A stretch of DNA of 64,000 bases from Polytrichum commune (GCA_950295325.1 OX485809.1:31248001-31312000); one strand, 5' to 3'; positions 11,471 to 24,104 are shown, numbered from the stretch's first letter. Notes: a model not told the origin generated them from the letters alone. Made by a program: numbers and translations.

Positions 11471-11856
11471 CACTAAATATGATATTTAGTGTCGTGTGGT
11501 ATTTTATGTCACAATAATAGCTTTTTGGATGACACTTTCTTATTTCAATAAGTGAACAAATGTTGACATGGATGATGCATGAGTTCATCCATTGGCCAAT
11601 ACCCTCCCTACCTTCTCTTGTCAGCAACTTGTGATGAATTATTTTCATGGATGATTGAAATTTGGATTAAAACGTCTCTTGGTAAGTGACAGTAATTGCA
11701 ACACTGTGAATCTATAATCCCCCATAAATTTTTACCAAGAATGACAAATAATGTTGGGTTAACATTTAGTGTTTGGTGACACTACAATGCGGTTTCTCAA
11801 TTAGTATTGAGCAAGACAATCAGGACTGGCGACACTAATTATCATATTTTATAGTG
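11471..11856. mobile_element. CACTAAATAT-family MITE, near-complete copy (386 bp)
   Basis: The left terminus is CACTAAATAT-G-ATATTTAGTG, itself a palindrome. The right terminus is a degraded version ending ATAGTG. The interior is the reverse complement of the copy at 19217-19580, with shared blocks for 'gttgacatgg', 'gatgaactcatcc'-type sequence, 'caataccctcc' and 'gtattgagcaagacaa'. It is non-coding. Confidence 0.8.
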
Positions 11857-12110
11857 TGCTTTCAGAATCATACCCGTCTCCTGCGTGACCTGGAATTCTT
11901 GTGTAATGACCAATGTCCGTGGAGGTTTTTGGACATAATCGGTCGAGATCCTGGTGTTTCTAAGTCCGACTGGTAACGGATTTTCTTTTTAAAATTTGAG
12001 GTATATTCCATAGATTCCCCTAGGATAATTGGTAGTTTTCCTGAAGTTTTGAACTTCAACCGGTTGTTTCTCAAACTCAACCGATTCATCTGTAACTCAC
12101 CTTTTTGTCG

Positions 12111-12300
12111 AATTGGTGTGAACTATCATTTGGAGTTACACATGGCTGTATCATTTTACCGAGAGTACCGTTTGTCACCCAAACAACACAAGTAGTCAGT
12201 ATGCACACTGAAGAATATGATATAACTTAGTAGATTAAAAACGATAATTCCGGTAAAAGTTATAGCAACACGTGTCTCCAAATGATAACCCACACTAATT
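12111..12300. mobile_element. MITE with AATTRGTGTG ends (190 bp hairpin)
   Basis: The left end reads AATTGGTGTGAACTATCATT; the right end reverse-complemented reads AATTAGTGTGGGTTATCATT. Pairing continues through TTTGGAG and the CTATAAC/TTTTACCG region, so most of the element folds on itself. The same termini occur as a half copy at 8776 and inside every unit of the tandem array at 2159-3462. Confidence 0.75.
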
Positions 12301-14533
12301 AAACAATTTAGTGTAGCAGTCGGTTCTCTCAGTTCGTTGGTAGTGATGGGTCACACACACACACACATATAGATAGATAGAATGAATGAATTTAGACAAC
12401 CTTTGACTCCAGTCAGGTGGGAATGATTAACATCGGTATTCATGGTAAACGAAACGCCAATGCCACTAAGTTACGGTAACATGTCTGCAAACTCCCACAC
12501 ATTCACCGAGTCTGAGTGTTATTCTGCAAGGCTGCTCGAGGTGCAGAATATGAAGATAATAGTACTATACGAGGGTTATAACTGCATAACCGTGAATGAT
12601 ATTGGGGCCTTGACATTCCATATGAGGACTTGTGATGATTCAGTCGTCACCTGAAGACCATAATGAGTACGTCGGTTAGAACCGATCAAACATATGTGAT
12701 AATTTCTTCGCTGGAGGGACAAAACGAGTCTTCATGTTGCACAAGTCCTTTTTGAGCAAGTCTTCTTTCCCACCAGGGATCGTTAGGTACACTCTCCTGT
12801 CGCTAATGTGACCTAAATTCCCAATACAGTACTAATTACCCATTAATTACTACCCGATTACTTCTCATGTGTGCGTGGAGAAGTGAATTGGTACTAAGGT
12901 ATGTGGGCCTTTATGTGGTCACTCTCCTTTGTCGCGGACAACTATATATGAGTGGTATATGGCGAGATTTGTAGTGAAGAACGGGAAAGTGAAAAGACAT
13001 TCGAGTTATTTGCAAAGTGAAGCAGATCAAACCGAGGGTTTGGTCTGAAACCCTAAGATTTTGAGAATTAACACAATGTCACCCAAGTTTTCTCAATGCT
13101 TAAATTATTATATGTACACAAAGAGTTGTGTTGGGCTATTAAAAACCGGCTTTCTAGCTTGTTTTACTACAATGGGTGGGCCAAGCTCATCTTGTGTAGG
13201 CTGGTCCGGGATTAAAGTCAATGGGTCCCATGTGCATACCCTATTTTAGATCTTGAAATTATCTCAAAGTTTGAGAGGTGGAGTGAGGAGGTCCCAAATG
13301 TTTCATCCAACTTTCAAATATTAGGCTCCAATGTATGGCGAGCTAACGAGCTCTTAATAGAAAGTTTTCTCAGAGAAGGATCAAAACCATGCATTCGTTT
13401 CGTCCTTCTTTGTTATGATAAGATTAGACCATGTGCTCCACATATGGACATCATTCTAAGTTGAACAATTAACACAATTAGGTGGATCTATATGATTATT
13501 TTCTTACGTAAAAATTCAACTTCAGTTTGACTTCCTATGATTTTTGCATCTCAACTTCAATTTTGAGACTTGGAAATCTTGGAGATCGTCATAGGAGATT
13601 GCGGTTCTCATAGGAGACATTATAATTTTCCCGTTTTGATGAATCCAACCACCAAAATCGGTCTGTGGAGTTGGTAGTCATGCCTGGGATCGATGGGGCC
13701 ACGTACCTTCACCTAAGCAGAATTATTGTGGCCAAAAGTTACAAGTATGGCGCAAGTATGCATGAGCCCCATATGGGGCATGTGCAGGAGGTGGTATTTG
13801 GTACAGGGGAGGTGGTGGACTTGGAAGTATAACTACCACATTCGTAATTACCCTGCACTTACATCACTAAAAAATCAAGTCTGGTAGCAATTGATGGTGT
13901 AACTGTACACTCTCCCCCATTCCACTCATGATCTTCTTCCTCATTGAATGGCATGCTTTGCAACGTCCAAACGTGTAAAACAAAGAGCCACTAACTTAAT
14001 TGAGGCCCCCGATTGCGTCTCGATGAAAGGTGGCTCTGCAAGCCGATTGACGAGGGAGAGGGAGGAGGAGGAGGAGGAGTACGACAGAGCAGAACAGAAC
14101 AGAGCAGAGCAGGAGGGATTCAGGCCGGAAGCAAAATTACAGATTGAAATTTGAAAGTCGGAGGCTGGTGAGATTCATTCAATAAAGGGGCGTGTGCGCG
14201 GCATCGAATCATTCAACGTGATTCTCAACTCCTCGAGTGAGCTTGTGAGGAGGAGTACTTATAACAACTACTCACTCACTTACTTGTCTGTCTGTTTTTC
14301 TGTCTCTCTGTCTGTCTGCCTGGTTCGACCAGTTAGTAATATTGTGGGACGTGCAATATTAGGTCTTTGTGTGGAGTGAGGTGCACATGAGTGTGTAAGG
14401 CGATTGGGGTAGGTAAAATGGAGCACTCGGCTTAAAATGTGGAATATTGGTGACTGGTAGGTGTGCCTGTACCTGCGGCCTTTGCAAATATTTGCTCCTT
14501 CTGGGAGATCAGGCATGGCCCACTTTCACCGTT
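12301..14533. other. Intergenic repeat-derived DNA, no gene
   Basis: Short ORFs are present but none is conserved-looking. Near 12898 is the terminus AAGGTATGTGGGCC shared with other repeats. The 13400-13640 block resembles dispersed sequence seen near 46600 and 35450. From 14055 to 14120 there is GAGGAG/AGAGCAG low complexity. Confidence 0.4.
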
Positions 14534-14549
14534 GGGGGGGGGGGGGGGG
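14534..14549. repeat. Poly-G tract
   Basis: Sixteen consecutive G residues. A length like this is prone to sequencing and replication slippage, so exact length is uncertain. Confidence 0.8.
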
Positions 14550-17394
14550 ATTCTTTTGGCCATCATGTCGGTTGCGTTGTGTTTGTCTTTCCTTGACGGC
14601 CGACTTATTTGTGTGGCTTCCTCTTGGCCGTCCTCATTATAGAAGCCACTTGTAGCGTTCACCATGTCACATGCTATGGATATAATAGGGTCGGAGGCCT
14701 CCAAAGGTAGTACTAACTTACTGTTGTCTCCGACCTGCACAATGATGGTCATGGGCGTGACCCTGGTTGGCCGCTTTAGACCAGGTAAACAAAAGGGGGG
14801 AAAAGGAGGGAAGGAAGAAAATAAGGACACCTAAAAAAACCCATCCGGAAAGCTCGCTTTGGATCATCATAAAAACGTTCGCAATTGGACATGGTGGGTT
14901 ATCGCCATCATTAACAGTCCAAGGCGATGTGTTAAACCCCTCGTTGAATACGCACCGGGATTGCTTTGTAAGCAAACATGACAACATCTAAGATGAGTTT
15001 CCTTTATTCTATTCACTTAAAACCTCATATCGCCCTCCTGACATAGCATATATGCAACCATGATTCATATATGTGTAGCCCATCATGCATATGTTTCAAT
15101 ATGAACAAGCACATGCAACACCGTTTTTGTAAAACCATGTACACTATAATTTATATATGACCAGATCTGACTTACAAAATATCATGGTAGGAAAGTCGTC
15201 AAGGCCTTGCTTTGTAAGTATTCTATGCCGGAAGCTGGTGAAAACGTTTAGGGCAAGCATGCCTCATTTCTAATTTGATTCCTTATCTTTGACTAGGCAC
15301 CTCGAATTGAGTTGTGTGTGATTAGGTGTACGTGGACCCAAGAACGGACACCGCAAAGACATCATGTGTTTAAAAGGGATTGGACTTGGGCGCTCAAACC
15401 CATGTCTTTACAAAATGGGGGGGAGACCCATAACAATGAGACTTTGATGATGAACAAGATATTCAACCAAGCTCCCAAATCACAAGGAAAAAAGGCTCGG
15501 TCGTGTACTAATTAACTGCATTGTGAATATCCCAGCAGTGAAGTGGCATGGGCCGGTCGGGGAAAAGTAACAATATATAAGGCCGCGCTGTTCTACCTGA
15601 GCTCAATATGCCCATTGAACAGATCTCACCACCCTAATTTATTTATTTGATCACAATGGATCAGCACGATCGAGCAAGGCTCGTGAGACGGACGGACGAA
15701 CGAACAGACAGGCAGACGACTGACTCCAGGGTGTGGCCATCATGGTCGAAATTGATGATCATGTGTCTGAGAGCCCGTCAATTTTTGTATACACATTAAG
15801 ACCGTTTCATCACGTCTCGTGAGATCGATCGAGTACCTATCTACCTACCAACTACTCACTCATGACCCATCCACCCAACTACTGTTGCTCAGCCTCCAGT
15901 CGTACCCACCAAGCTAAGTTAAGGGAAGGTAGTGGGAGGCTTCAGGCCGCCTGCCAAGCGTAGACTCCATGTAAGGAGGTTAGTGTTGGTTGAAAGACAC
16001 GGCCCCTGACAGGGCAGGGCAGGGCAGGGCAGGGCACGACACTCCACTCTGCAGCACTACCTTAACTTACATACTCACTCGATCAAGCTCATCACCACTG
16101 CGCCCGCCCGCCCGCCCGCCCGGCTCATCCTTCTGTCTGATCGGGATCTGCCTGCCTGCAGTCAAATATGCAAAGCCAAGAGTCTAAATTCTGTGTGTCA
16201 GTGTGGCCATCTGCACAGGGCATTGGACCCAGCCTGCCTGCCGGCCGGCTTCGTCAAACCCCGGGCCGTGTCAGGTATATTTTGTCTCCTCCGCAAACTA
16301 CAATGCCGATGCCGATGCCAATGCTGGCCCATGGCTCTTGTACCTGGAGCGAGTGAGCGAGCAAGGCTGATCGGACTGGGGCAATGCTTGCATTGCTAGG
16401 TGTTGCAATGTGAGCAGTAAGTTAATTCCCACGTCACAGTGGGAGTACCGATTTTCTTGACCTTGTTGTCTGATCGCAAGCACGGCAGATGCTTGCTTGC
16501 TTGCTAGCTGCTTGTGGCTGCTGCTGCTGCTGCAGCAGAGCTCTGACCAGAAGGGAACGGAAGTGGGGCGAATTAGACTAGCTGGCTGGTGGGGTTCCGT
16601 ATGAGACTTGCGGCTCACCACATGGCTCCATGATGGGCAGGAGTCGCCAACTAAACAGGGAGCTGGCTGCAACCCACCCTATGATAAGCCATGCAGGCAG
16701 TCGTCAGATGCACTTCTCATTAACTTATGCATCCAAAAGAGTGCGTTGCAAGCATGCAGCATTTGTGCTCCGCAATGCCATTTACGACCCCCTCACCTTC
16801 CTGCAGCGTATTGCGCTCTCGTTAGACCCTCTACTAAGTTGTAAGCTTTCTAGAGCTCGGTCGTTATTGTACCTAAAGGAACCATTGTTGCTAAGGGTTT
16901 TGAGATCGCATCACTACGGTAGCCATGTTTAGTGATTTTCATGAATAAGAAATAATTATCGTTGATTTAGAATCTGGAAATTTCAAGAAATTGTGATAAA
17001 TTTATGCAACAAATTTAGAGTCCAAACTTTCAAGATTATATCAAGAATAAATTTACACTATGAGGTAAGGAGAGGAGTTTGAACAAAATTGACAATTTCG
17101 ATCAAAACGATATGAAGTTACTGTACATCGTGTTGTATCGACAAAGGGAAAACCGAGTTCATTCTTGATTTTGAAATTTTCCTGTTGAACAACCGTTCTT
17201 TTCATATTGGAATAGGGTCAATGCCATTGCCAAGAAAATGTAATGAGGAACACAATGATACCTATTGTGACCTTCCTAGCACCTTCCTTTAGAATAAGTT
17301 TGCTTTCAAGAGTCATTCATAAGCTGAAAAATGGCTTCTCAAGAAGTCAAAGGGTTAACTTGGTTTGTGGGCCTTATGTGGTCACTCTTCTTGA
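14550..17394. other. Intergenic DNA with low-complexity GC-rich stretches
   Basis: The 15300-15530 block (AAGAACGGACACC, ATTGGACTTGG, 'gaacaagatatt') matches the block at 35395-35620, so it is dispersed repeat. At 16010-16040 there are GGGCA pentamers and at 16100-16120 a (CCCG)n tract. A minus-strand ORF of about 130 codons at 14432-14830 spans the poly-G tract and was not accepted. No gene was assigned. Confidence 0.4.
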
Positions 17395-18164
17395 CCCCCC
17401 CCCCCCCCCGCACGGGGGGGTGGACTCTTCATTGAAGACCTAAATGATATGCGTGGGTCACTATGAATTAAACCCTCTACATACGAGAATTTTATAAAGA
17501 AAAACAAATGTATACGTACTAACAACAAGCTAGAAAATGGACTCATGTATTTATACTAAGCTTTATAGGAGGTAGTCGACACCTTCCAATCGACAAGGAT
17601 CACCATACATATGAGTCGCATTGCTAAATATCATTCATTGTGTCATGAAGACCACTTTGACACCCTAGGGATTAACTCCCTTATAGAGATATGAACTACA
17701 TACAACAAAGGGGTATTTCTAGGGAGACCTTGAAGTGGTCTGCTTATTCATGTGACATTTCATATAATTGATGAACATCTTTAGAATATACTTGAAACGT
17801 CTTGAAAAACAATTCTAGAATCCTATGTACTATATGTTACACATGTTATAAAATCTACTCGTTTGATTTCATTCCACCTATATTATTTCGCATGTGATTC
17901 GTAATATCTTTCAAAGATTGACTTGACTTCCTCGAGCTTTGACATAAAGAACACAAGCAATGATACGTAGCCACACGTCTCCTCCGGCTCTTGACATGTC
18001 ATTTGGTATGTGTCATCTAGGCCCCTTTTATTCCTAGAGACCAGACACACACGACAGAGCATGTGGGATAGACCAAAGGTCCTTCCAGCGCTTGCGTTTC
18101 TTTGCAGTTATACAGAACAATGGACATGGGGAAGTATGGCCCACACTGATTGTGATATATAAAT

Positions 18165-18185
18165 ATTATATATATATATATATAA
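18165..18185. repeat. (TA)n microsatellite
   Basis: An uninterrupted TATATA run of about 20 bp preceded by further AT-rich sequence. Confidence 0.7.
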
Positions 18186-19216
18186 AAGGTCGAGGCCTCA
18201 ATAGTTGACTAGGTCCATTTAACTGCTCATTAGGGTCGTGTAATGTCAACATGGATGAGATTTATATTTTTTAGGTGAACGGAGTTAAGGTGTAAGGTTG
18301 AGGCATCTATAATCAATAAAATAAGAGAGCTTGCATCTGTTTAGGAAGAGCAATACACCTTAAACTTCGTAATATCAACCTCCATAATGTCACACACTCT
18401 CTAGTATCCTGACACCCTAGGGAACGGATGCTCGTAGTTCATATCTCACCCCTTACTGTCACAGTAATTTTCTCTTCCTTATATCACGAAATTTGTCATT
18501 AATCCAAACCACCCAAGAAGTCAACTCACACCCTCGCATTGCGCCATGTGTCAACATGTGGAGTGTCAACATGTGGAGTGTCACCTTCTTATTCTTATTC
18601 CTATTCTTCTTCATCTACCACTTGTTGAATGTTGGTGCATGTGTCTGCCACATTGTCTGGGAAGGCCAAGTGGAGTGGACCACACTAGCGTAGGTGACAT
18701 GAGAACGAATTCAAATTGTCCTCACATCTCCTTTGTGTTATTCCATAATGTCACATGCTACACTAATTCTAGAGTATCAGGCATCCATGTTAACACTACA
18801 AAACTCTAGTTGCCACAAGTGTGATACTACGGAGTTTAGAGTGTAGTGGGGTATTATTATTTTCTTTCGAAGAGAAACAAATTATGAGGAGGATGCATTT
18901 TTAATTAAAAAATCGTGAATATTCAATAACTTTCTAAATGAAAAAGTGAAAATGGATTGTGTGCACAACAAAGACTCTTATCTTTTGCATAATTTATATT
19001 TTGTGTAGGTAGTGGAGGCATTCACCAAATCAAATTGATAACCTTAGTATATATATGTACATGCTATCTAGCGTATTATTACTATTTCTTCTCAAGTCTT
19101 GAATTTGAACCGGTTATTTCTCAAACGCAACCCATTCATCTATAACTAGCCCAAAACTACTGGTCGGTTCTTGTCGTTCATTGGATATCTTATGTATGGG
19201 GGAGAACCAACTGCTA

Positions 19217-19580
19217 CAGTCAAATATGATATTTAGTGTCACCATTCCTAGTTGTCTTGCTCAATACTAATTGTAACCCGTGGTTTAGTGTCACCAACAC
19301 TAAATGTTAACCCGACATTATTTGTCATTCCTTGTAAAAAAAATTGGGCGATTATAGATTCACGGTGTTACAACTACTGTACTGTCAATACCAAGTGATT
19401 TTTCATCCATGACAATGTTTCATCACAAGTTTGTTGACAAGAGCAGGTAGGGTTTTGGGCCAATGGATGAACTCATCCCTCATCCATGTAATATTTGTTC
19501 ATTTGTCATAAGAAAGTGTCCTCCGAAAACTTACCACAGTGACGTAAACGATCATATGACACTAAACATCGCACTTAGTG
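19217..19580. mobile_element. CACTAAATAT-family MITE (364 bp)
   Basis: The left terminus is CAGTCAAATATGATATTTAG followed by TGTCAC. The right terminus is GACACTAAACATCG followed by CACTTAGTG. The interior carries 'cctagttgtcttgctcaa', which recurs at 3999-4100 and 28580-28600, and 'gtgacgtaaacgatcatatgac', which recurs near 5045 and 28858. It has no ORF of note. Confidence 0.8.
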
Positions 19581-19699
19581 CAGTTACAGATGAATTGGTT
19601 GAGTTTGAGAAAATAACTGGCCCAAACTCAAGGAACTTGAGGGAAAACACCGACCCATTTTAGAGGAATTTGCAAACAAACCAAACAAACCAAACAAAC

Positions 19700-19700
<1 letters not shown>

Positions 19701-19731
<31 letters not shown>
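19701..19731. repeat. Poly-A tract after (CAAAC)n
   Basis: Thirty-one A residues follow four CAAAC/CCAAACAA repeats. This could be a retroposon tail or an expanded microsatellite; no retroposon body was recognised upstream. Confidence 0.6.
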
Positions 19732-19734
<3 letters not shown>

Positions 19735-19797
19735 CACAATGCAACAAAGAGAAACCGAAAGATGTCAGCGCATAACCGGTTGGCCTCGGAAACACTA

Positions 19798-20199
19798 CAC
19801 TAAATAGGATATTTAGTGTTTCATTATATTTAGTGTTGTTACCACCCTACCCTGTTCAACACTAATTTTCAATTACTTAACAATCAATGTTAGACATAAA
19901 CGTGCCGCTACCTTTCCTACTGCCACCTCCCTTCCTAGTGAAGCATGGATGTCATTGAACTTCAAATTTTAGGGTTGGCGTCCCACCCCTCTGCTCGTTG
20001 ATCTCTCTTCTGTCATTCTTTTCTTTCCCATACCCTTACTAACACTAAATTCGTACATGTAACTTCCACATATCACCATAGTTGATATTGAGTGTAACTT
20101 TGAGTTTACATTGGATGTTAGTTACTTACGTTAGGGTTATTGACATTTCGCGTATGCGTTTGTATTTAGTGAATGAAACACTAAATATCGTTTTCAGTG
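19798..20199. mobile_element. CACTAAATAT-family MITE, subfamily with TTTCATT (402 bp)
   Basis: The left end reads CACTAAATAGGATATTTAGT then GTTTCATT. The right end reverse-complemented reads CACTGAAAACGATATTTAGT then GTTTCATT. The inverted ends are about 28 bp. The interior differs from the 19217 copy, so it is a related subfamily. Confidence 0.75.
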
Positions 20200-20472
20200 C
20201 AGCTCGGATCTTGAGCGACGAGGCTCCACAATCTGGCCGGACACTGGAGGTCAGAAGATTTGGCAAGGAAAGTGAAGTCAACAACACCATCTTGTAAGTA
20301 CCTTACTCACGGGAAAATTATTAGTACACCCTCCCTGCCACTTCCAAAGTGAGCTTGAGTGAGTGATTGAAATGAGGAGGAGCCTGCAATCTCCGTCCGT
20401 CCATCCGTCCGGTGCCCTAGACTTTCCTCTTTTAGTGCACCCCACAAAGTCCGAAGCTAGGGCGGGAAATTT

Positions 20473-20487
20473 GGGGGGGGGGGGGGG
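20473..20487. repeat. Poly-G tract
   Basis: Fifteen consecutive G residues directly before the 260-bp tandem duplication. Confidence 0.75.
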
Positions 20488-20490
20488 TGA

Positions 20491-21013
20491 AGTTTCATGG
20501 CAGCTAATTAATTAAGGGGCGGTTTACGCCATGGACCTTGAAGTTGTTCCAAGGCGCTATAAAATTTGTGATTGGTTGTTGCACTTGTCCCGGGACCACT
20601 TCCGGTTTACACCAAGGGAAGAGTGAATGTCAGAGTGGCCATGGAGTTCGAGGTCACCGGAAGATGTATTTTGAGGCCTACCTACATCGTCCACTGACGT
20701 GGTCCAACAGGTTTTGGGGTGGGAGAGGTGAAAGAGGTGCTCTCGTAGAAAATTTCATGGCAGGTAATTCATTAAGGGGCGGTTTACGCCATGGATCTTG
20801 GAGTTGTTCCAAGGCGCTGTAAAATCTGTGATTGGTTGTTGCACTCGTCTCGGGACCGCTTCTGGTTTACACCAAGGGAAAAATGAATGTCGGAGTGGCC
20901 AGGGATTTCGAGGTCGCCAGAAGACGTATTTTGAGGCCTACCTACATCGTCCACTGACGTGGTCCAACAGGTTTTGGGGTGGGAGAGGCGAAAGAGGTGC
21001 TCTCGTAGAAAAA
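20491..21013. repeat. 260-bp tandem duplication
   Basis: Two adjacent copies (20491-20750 and 20751-21013) share AAGGGGCGGTTTACGCCATG, 'gatcttggagttgttccaaggc'-type sequence, 'aggcctacctacatcgtcc' and 'gaaagaggtgctctcgtag'. They give two parallel ORFs of 94 and 81 codons. These look alike only because of the repeat and resemble no known protein. Confidence 0.85.
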
Positions 21014-22253
21014 TGCAAGGAGGGGCCCATGGCAGAGAAATGATGTTATAAGAAGAAAAAAAATTAATGAACTTTTCTGGGGGGAAGAGAAAATGAAGAC
21101 AAGAGAATGGTCAAACTTGATTTCATTTCATTTTATTTTCTTCTCAAAACTTCCCTTTTTGGACATATATTAAAAAAACACACTCACTTTTGGTGCATGG
21201 TCATTCCTCTTGGTCCACATTTGGTTTACACCTAGTGAGGGGGTCCAAAGGCTTCGTAAATTGATTGTTTAAGAAATTGGACCATGGATGTTGGACCATC
21301 AAGTCGCACCATGGAAGAAGGCCATCTTCCATGGTCCGATTTCATGGTCCATGGTATAAACCAGCCCTTCTATTTCTACATTCTATTTCTTCCTCTTTTT
21401 GTGTGTCATCTATTTGAAATGAAGTGCCATCAAATTAAGGTGGACTGCTTTATGTGAACTTGGGTTTTTGTGAACTGAAGTGGCGAACTAAAAAGATGAA
21501 TGTCCGTTCATGGTTTGTGGGATTTGTGCATGCGCTCATAATTGCGAGGGCTTCTAACATCACTTGTCAAAGTGAGTAATCTTTGTAAAAGTGATTCTTG
21601 GTCTCAGGGTTTCTTGCACACTGTTTCGCCAACGTTTTTCAAAGTGAAAAATGATCCTAGAAAAGTTTCAGAAGTTCAAGGACATGTTAATTATTTGATA
21701 GATGCCTCCACTATATGTGCAAAATATGCATCATGAATTGACTAAACCTTTAATACACATACAGTTCACTTTCACTTGCCAATGAGAATTTAATCATTGA
21801 ACTCTTTTTTCATTTATAGCATGTAACTCACGATTATATAAAACAAACAAAGACAAGAGCATAATAAGTTAGCCACAATCCAACGAGGACAGATACTCAA
21901 GGAAGTTCATGAACGTTCCAAGAGCTTTTAGCTTGTAAAGAGCAAGAATCCTAATGCAAACCCTAACAAGAACATACATAGTAGTCACTAAGGACTATGA
22001 CCATATGACACTAATGGATGAACACGTGAATCGGATAAAACTAACAAACCTATTGTCAATTTTTTCCCTAAACCTTAGGCCCCCATTTGTACATCTACCT
22101 TTACTTCAAGCAAATCAATAACCTATCTAGATGCACACACTAGAGAAAGATAATATTTCTCCCTTATGTATACCATGTACATTAATACCTCAAATAATAC
22201 CCCTTCTTACACTCACGTTAGTGTGTACGTGGTATGAAGAGTCCACCCCTGGG

Positions 22254-22499
22254 ATAGCAGTTTGACTACTTTGTCACAAATTCATCAATACATTACTTTC
22301 ATATGTGAAAAACATGCTAAATATTGGAACCATGACAATGAAATTTAAAAAAAAATTCAGATTTTGACCTAGGAACAACACATCAAGGCACAATGTCACT
22401 CTATCAGACTATCTCTCCATCATGTTTGCGTGATGTTTCCTATTTCAATACCATTTTTAAATCGGTAACGAGATTTCTTGTAGATTGCCAAGCCAGCCC
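22254..22499. other. Intergenic DNA, nothing recognised
   Basis: AT-rich spacer between the end of MITE copy B and the target duplication of the next MITE. Confidence 0.4.
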
Positions 22500-22745
22500 G
22501 GCTAGGGATTCGTGGCACTCAAGTAAAATCATCCATCCAAGATATCGTGGATGAAGTGGCTCCAATAAAAAAAGCCCCCCTATGGGGTTGAGGGCCGATT
22601 CATTCGAATGTGATGTCATTAGACTAATTCGGGGCCTTTGACTCTATTTCCGGAATCAAATTGCCCAAAAATAGCCATTTAGATGATTCCTGCGTTTTTT
22701 TCATCTGCATGGATGATTTTACTTGAGTGCCACGAATCCCCGGCC
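22500..22745. mobile_element. MULE-like MITE, copy 2 (246 bp)
   Basis: Same length and orientation as copy 1 at 867-1112. It starts GGCTAGGGATTCGTGG and ends CCACGAATCCCCGGCC. Flanks are AGCCAGCCC (22491-22499) and AGCAAGCCC (22746-22754), a 9-bp duplication with one mismatch. About nine substitutions separate the two copies, so both derive from recent activity of one source. Confidence 0.85.
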
Positions 22746-22754
22746 AGCAAGCCC

Positions 22755-24104
22755 TACGAAACGTTGTCATCCAACTAAACAAATACTTCACCACTCCAAC
22801 GATCATGTAGCCTCACTCCTACAATACACAAGGTACGCATGCGTCTTTGATTACTTTTTCTGAATCGGACGCCTATGTGTGATTGGTGTTGTGGCTCATC
22901 GAGGATCGATGAACAAACATCATCATAAAGACACGTGTTTTCACTAAAACGACTGAAGCGTGTCTTCAATCTTTGCATCAACTCATCCACACTCCGTAAG
23001 TGAACATGATTGGGAGGACTTGTGTGTTCACTTAAGCCCAATCAGCAAACACACACTTCCAATAAACCATAACTAAATCAAAGGAGGCCGTCCAATCTCC
23101 AACACGGACCTTGGTGATCGCGTCGTAGATTCGCTAATGCGACGCTGAAGGTTTCGTAGTCTAAATCTAAACCTAATGGGAGCATGACAATCAAACACTC
23201 CCTTCCCTTCCTTCCCGTTGCTTCCCTTTGCTTCGCTGCAAAGGCCATGGCCTTTGTGTTGGCCCAGCTCTGTCGCCGAAACCCTCACAGAAAGAGCATA
23301 ACACATACAGTACCAAAGTTAAGAGGATCGGTTTGGGAGTTGGCAAACTGACACGATTTCTGAGCAAAGGAAGTCTAGCCTGCAGTCCTCTCGTACTTGC
23401 TCTTCAGCGTGTCAGCTCCGCCATCTTGAGTCATACTCTGTGCCTTTGCCTTTCCTTTCTGGGACACTTCAAAAGCCCATGGAATGTACCTACGTACGCA
23501 ACTCTCTTTTATATATATATATATATACATGTGTGTGTGGATGTGTGACGAGGTACTTATTCTCGATCAGGACCCCATTGGCAGTCTACGGGGTATTGGA
23601 ATTTCGACCAGGTTCGGATTGAGTTTCGATTAGGGTGAAACCCATAGTGTCGTGACACATGTTCTAGTTTTGAATGCTGGAAGTGAGCAGGAGTGAGCGG
23701 ACAAAAAGTGAACGGTTATGGTAGACTGTAGACACTGGTAATACGTTTCGGTCAACTTTTGACTTCCAAAATTCATAATAAATTTTCAATGAATTGAAGA
23801 AAATTCGTGTTTTCTTTCTTGCTTTCTTTCTTTCTTTATTTTGGCAATCCTCTTGATCTTTTTTCATCTTCCTACACAGGGCGGTTTTGCACCACCGTAT
23901 GCTTCTCCAGATCTGGCGCGAGATCTCGTAAGTTGATTGGGTATGGGTGTCTCTACTCTATGTATGACACGCTCTTTCGGAACGTGCTGGGGCGAGCAAA
24001 ATGATGAGAAGGGGGCAGTCTGAGGCAGGCAGCAGGCAGGCCAGCCCACTGGTGAGCGGGCAGGCTGCTTGATATTGGGAAATATACAAGGCCCGTTTTT
24101 TGTT
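22755..24104. other. Intergenic repeat-derived DNA, no gene
   Basis: 22900-23180 is diverged from the repeat at 3590-3890. A (TA)n run lies at 23508-23526. ORFs of up to 121 codons at 23228-24229 overlap one another on both strands and have repeat-like composition, so none is accepted as a gene. Confidence 0.4.

Larger units (their letters stand above)
17395..22253. mobile_element. CCCGGGGGTGGAC-type MITE copy B, split by ~4.1 kb
   Basis: The left part (17395 to ~17564) matches the first ~155 bp of copy A: GGGGGTGGACTC, then 'atatgcgtgggtcactatgaa' in pieces, 'caacaagctagaaaatgg' and 'gtatttatacta'. The right part (~21681 to 22253) matches the remainder of copy A, ending GAGTCCACCCCTGGG. The two parts join in sequence order and orientation, so roughly 4.1 kb (about 17565-21680) seems to have been inserted between them. 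That insert holds two CACTAAATAT MITEs, a poly-A run and a 260-bp tandem duplication. The left end overlaps a poly-C run at 17395-17409. Confidence 0.6.

Noticed and set aside
14432-14830. Minus-strand ORF of 132 codons
   Set aside because: It crosses a 16-nt poly-G tract whose exact length decides the frame. No recognisable motif, no splice context, and overlapping ORFs occur on the other strand.
15570-15780. TATATAAGG followed by a short ATG frame (MDQHDRARL...)
   Set aside because: Looks like a promoter and gene start, but the frame is only about 40 codons, arises from GACGGACGAACG low complexity, and leads to no downstream exon that I can find.
19701-19731. Poly-A run as tail of a SINE or processed pseudogene
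   Set aside because: No Pol III promoter boxes, coding remnant or target duplication could be found next to it. The preceding CAAAC repeats favour a microsatellite.
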